Positions 6,856-7,389 of a stretch of 7,389 bases of DNA are shown one piece after another. Positions within the stretch are counted from its first letter, which is position 1; the number at the start of each line of letters is the position of its first letter. The notes beneath the pieces are model-generated. The model searched no databases and was not told where the DNA came from. It saw nothing but the letters and a program-made list of their open reading frames with translations. The DNA comes from Cyanobium sp. NIES-981 (GTDB lineage Bacteria > Cyanobacteriota > Cyanobacteriia > PCC-6307 > Cyanobiaceae): contig CAMDSS010000092.1 in assembly GCA_945907085.1 (NCBI GenBank), positions 1 to 7,389 of the forward strand, written 5' to 3'. A program made the translations under genes and the position numbers.

Positions 6856-7389
6856 TTAGCTCCCAGGGATGAGCTGGTGGCTGGTGGCGCTGAGCACCTC
6901 GGCTTCGATGCTCCACTCGAAGGTGCTTTCGACCCCTGGCGGTCCGGAAAAGCTGCCCGTGATGGCCGCGGTGAGGTCGGATTTTGATGAGGTGGCAATC
7001 GGGATGTAGCGCTCGTCCACGGCCCCCTTGCCGCTGGCATCGAACCCGCGCCAGCCGGCCCCCTGGAGATACACCTCGGTCCAGGCGTGCAGGTCATAGC
7101 GCTCGGGTTTGGGCTCCACCAGGTGGTAACCACTCACAAATCGGGCCGGCAGCCCGACGCAGCGGCAGCACTCGATCATCAGCATGGCGAGATCGCGGCA
7201 CGAACCCACCCGCTCCTTGAGGGTGCGGCTGGCCGGCCAGGCGGGGCCGATGTGGCGTTGGGTGTATTTGACCCGGTCTTGGATGATTTCGATCAGCTGT
7301 TGCAGGAAGGTGAGGCTGCGCTGATCGCTGCCCATCAGGGCCTCATGGGCAAGATCCACGGCGGCAGCGTCGTGCTGACCGTTGGGCAG
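6856..7389 (-). CDS. Transglutaminase-like protein (partial, N-terminus beyond the right edge)
   Basis: The last 177 residues of a transglutaminase-like (papain-fold) protein, open to the window edge. The catalytic triad is present, numbered from the first visible codon: Cys64 in RVGSCRDLAMLM, His101 in DLHAWTEVYL and Asp117 in GWRGFDAS. The following YIPIATSSKSDLTAAITGSF segment corresponds to the HIPLA...AAPI.G region of the transglutaminases that are normally fused to DUF2126. Such bacterial transglutaminase-like proteins carry an N-terminal beta domain, which must lie beyond 7389. Enzymes of this fold break or form amide bonds; here the substrate is unknown. The gene ends with TAA at 6858-6856, and the DUF2126 gene begins six bases later in the same reading frame. 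A GTG at 7359 is an internal codon, not the start, since the frame remains open and conserved upstream of it. Confidence 0.9.
   Translation of the reverse strand: MPNGQHDAAAVDLAHEALMGSDQRSLTFLQQLIEIIQDRVKYTQRHIGPAWPASRTLKERVGSCRDLAMLMIECCRCVGLPARFVSGYHLVEPKPERYDLHAWTEVYLQGAGWRGFDASGKGAVDERYIPIATSSKSDLTAAITGSFSGPPGVESTFEWSIEAEVLSATSHQLIPGS

Noticed and set aside
1..7389. HIP1 octamer (GCGATCGC) array typical of many cyanobacteria
   Set aside because: I counted eight CGATCG hexamers (for example 377-382, 695-700, 2431-2436, 4943-4948) but no full octamer, so this is at most a mild excess and not a HIP1 signature.

Overview
The window looks like chromosomal DNA of a high-GC picocyanobacterium of the Synechococcus/Cyanobium type. 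This rests on the GC-rich third codon positions, dense gene packing on both strands, a siroheme gene pair beside a TrpD-like gene (an arrangement I recall from that group but cannot check here), and the protein family variants present. The genus is an inference. No rRNA, tRNA, insertion sequence, CRISPR array or phage gene was seen.

Layout. Positions 1-2596 hold three minus-strand genes read right to left: a TrpD2-like (anthranilate phosphoribosyltransferase-fold) protein, a small exported protein made of two copies of a two-cysteine module, and an MFS drug-exporter-type permease that runs off the left edge. The gaps are 24 bp and then a TTGA start/stop overlap, so they are probably co-transcribed. 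Positions 2640-4764 hold three plus-strand genes: a CbiX/SirB-type chelatase-like protein, CobA (uroporphyrinogen-III C-methyltransferase), joined to the chelatase by an ATGA overlap, and a cupin protein after a 170 bp gap. Positions 4765-7389 hold two minus-strand genes: a transglutaminase-like cysteine-hydrolase-fold protein (its N-terminus lies beyond the right edge) and downstream of it a DUF2126 putative amidoligase.

How the genes work together. CobA and the CbiX-like protein fit the branch from uroporphyrinogen III through precorrin-2 to siroheme, the cofactor of nitrite and sulfite reductases. A dedicated precorrin-2 dehydrogenase is not in view. The transglutaminase and DUF2126 proteins correspond to two halves of what is, in many bacteria, one polypeptide of roughly 1,000-1,100 residues. 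They are thought to belong to an uncharacterised peptide or protein modification system. Here the two halves are in the same reading frame and separated by one TAA codon plus two sense codons, which is the most notable feature of the window. The convergent cupin and DUF2126 genes end on directly abutting stop codons.
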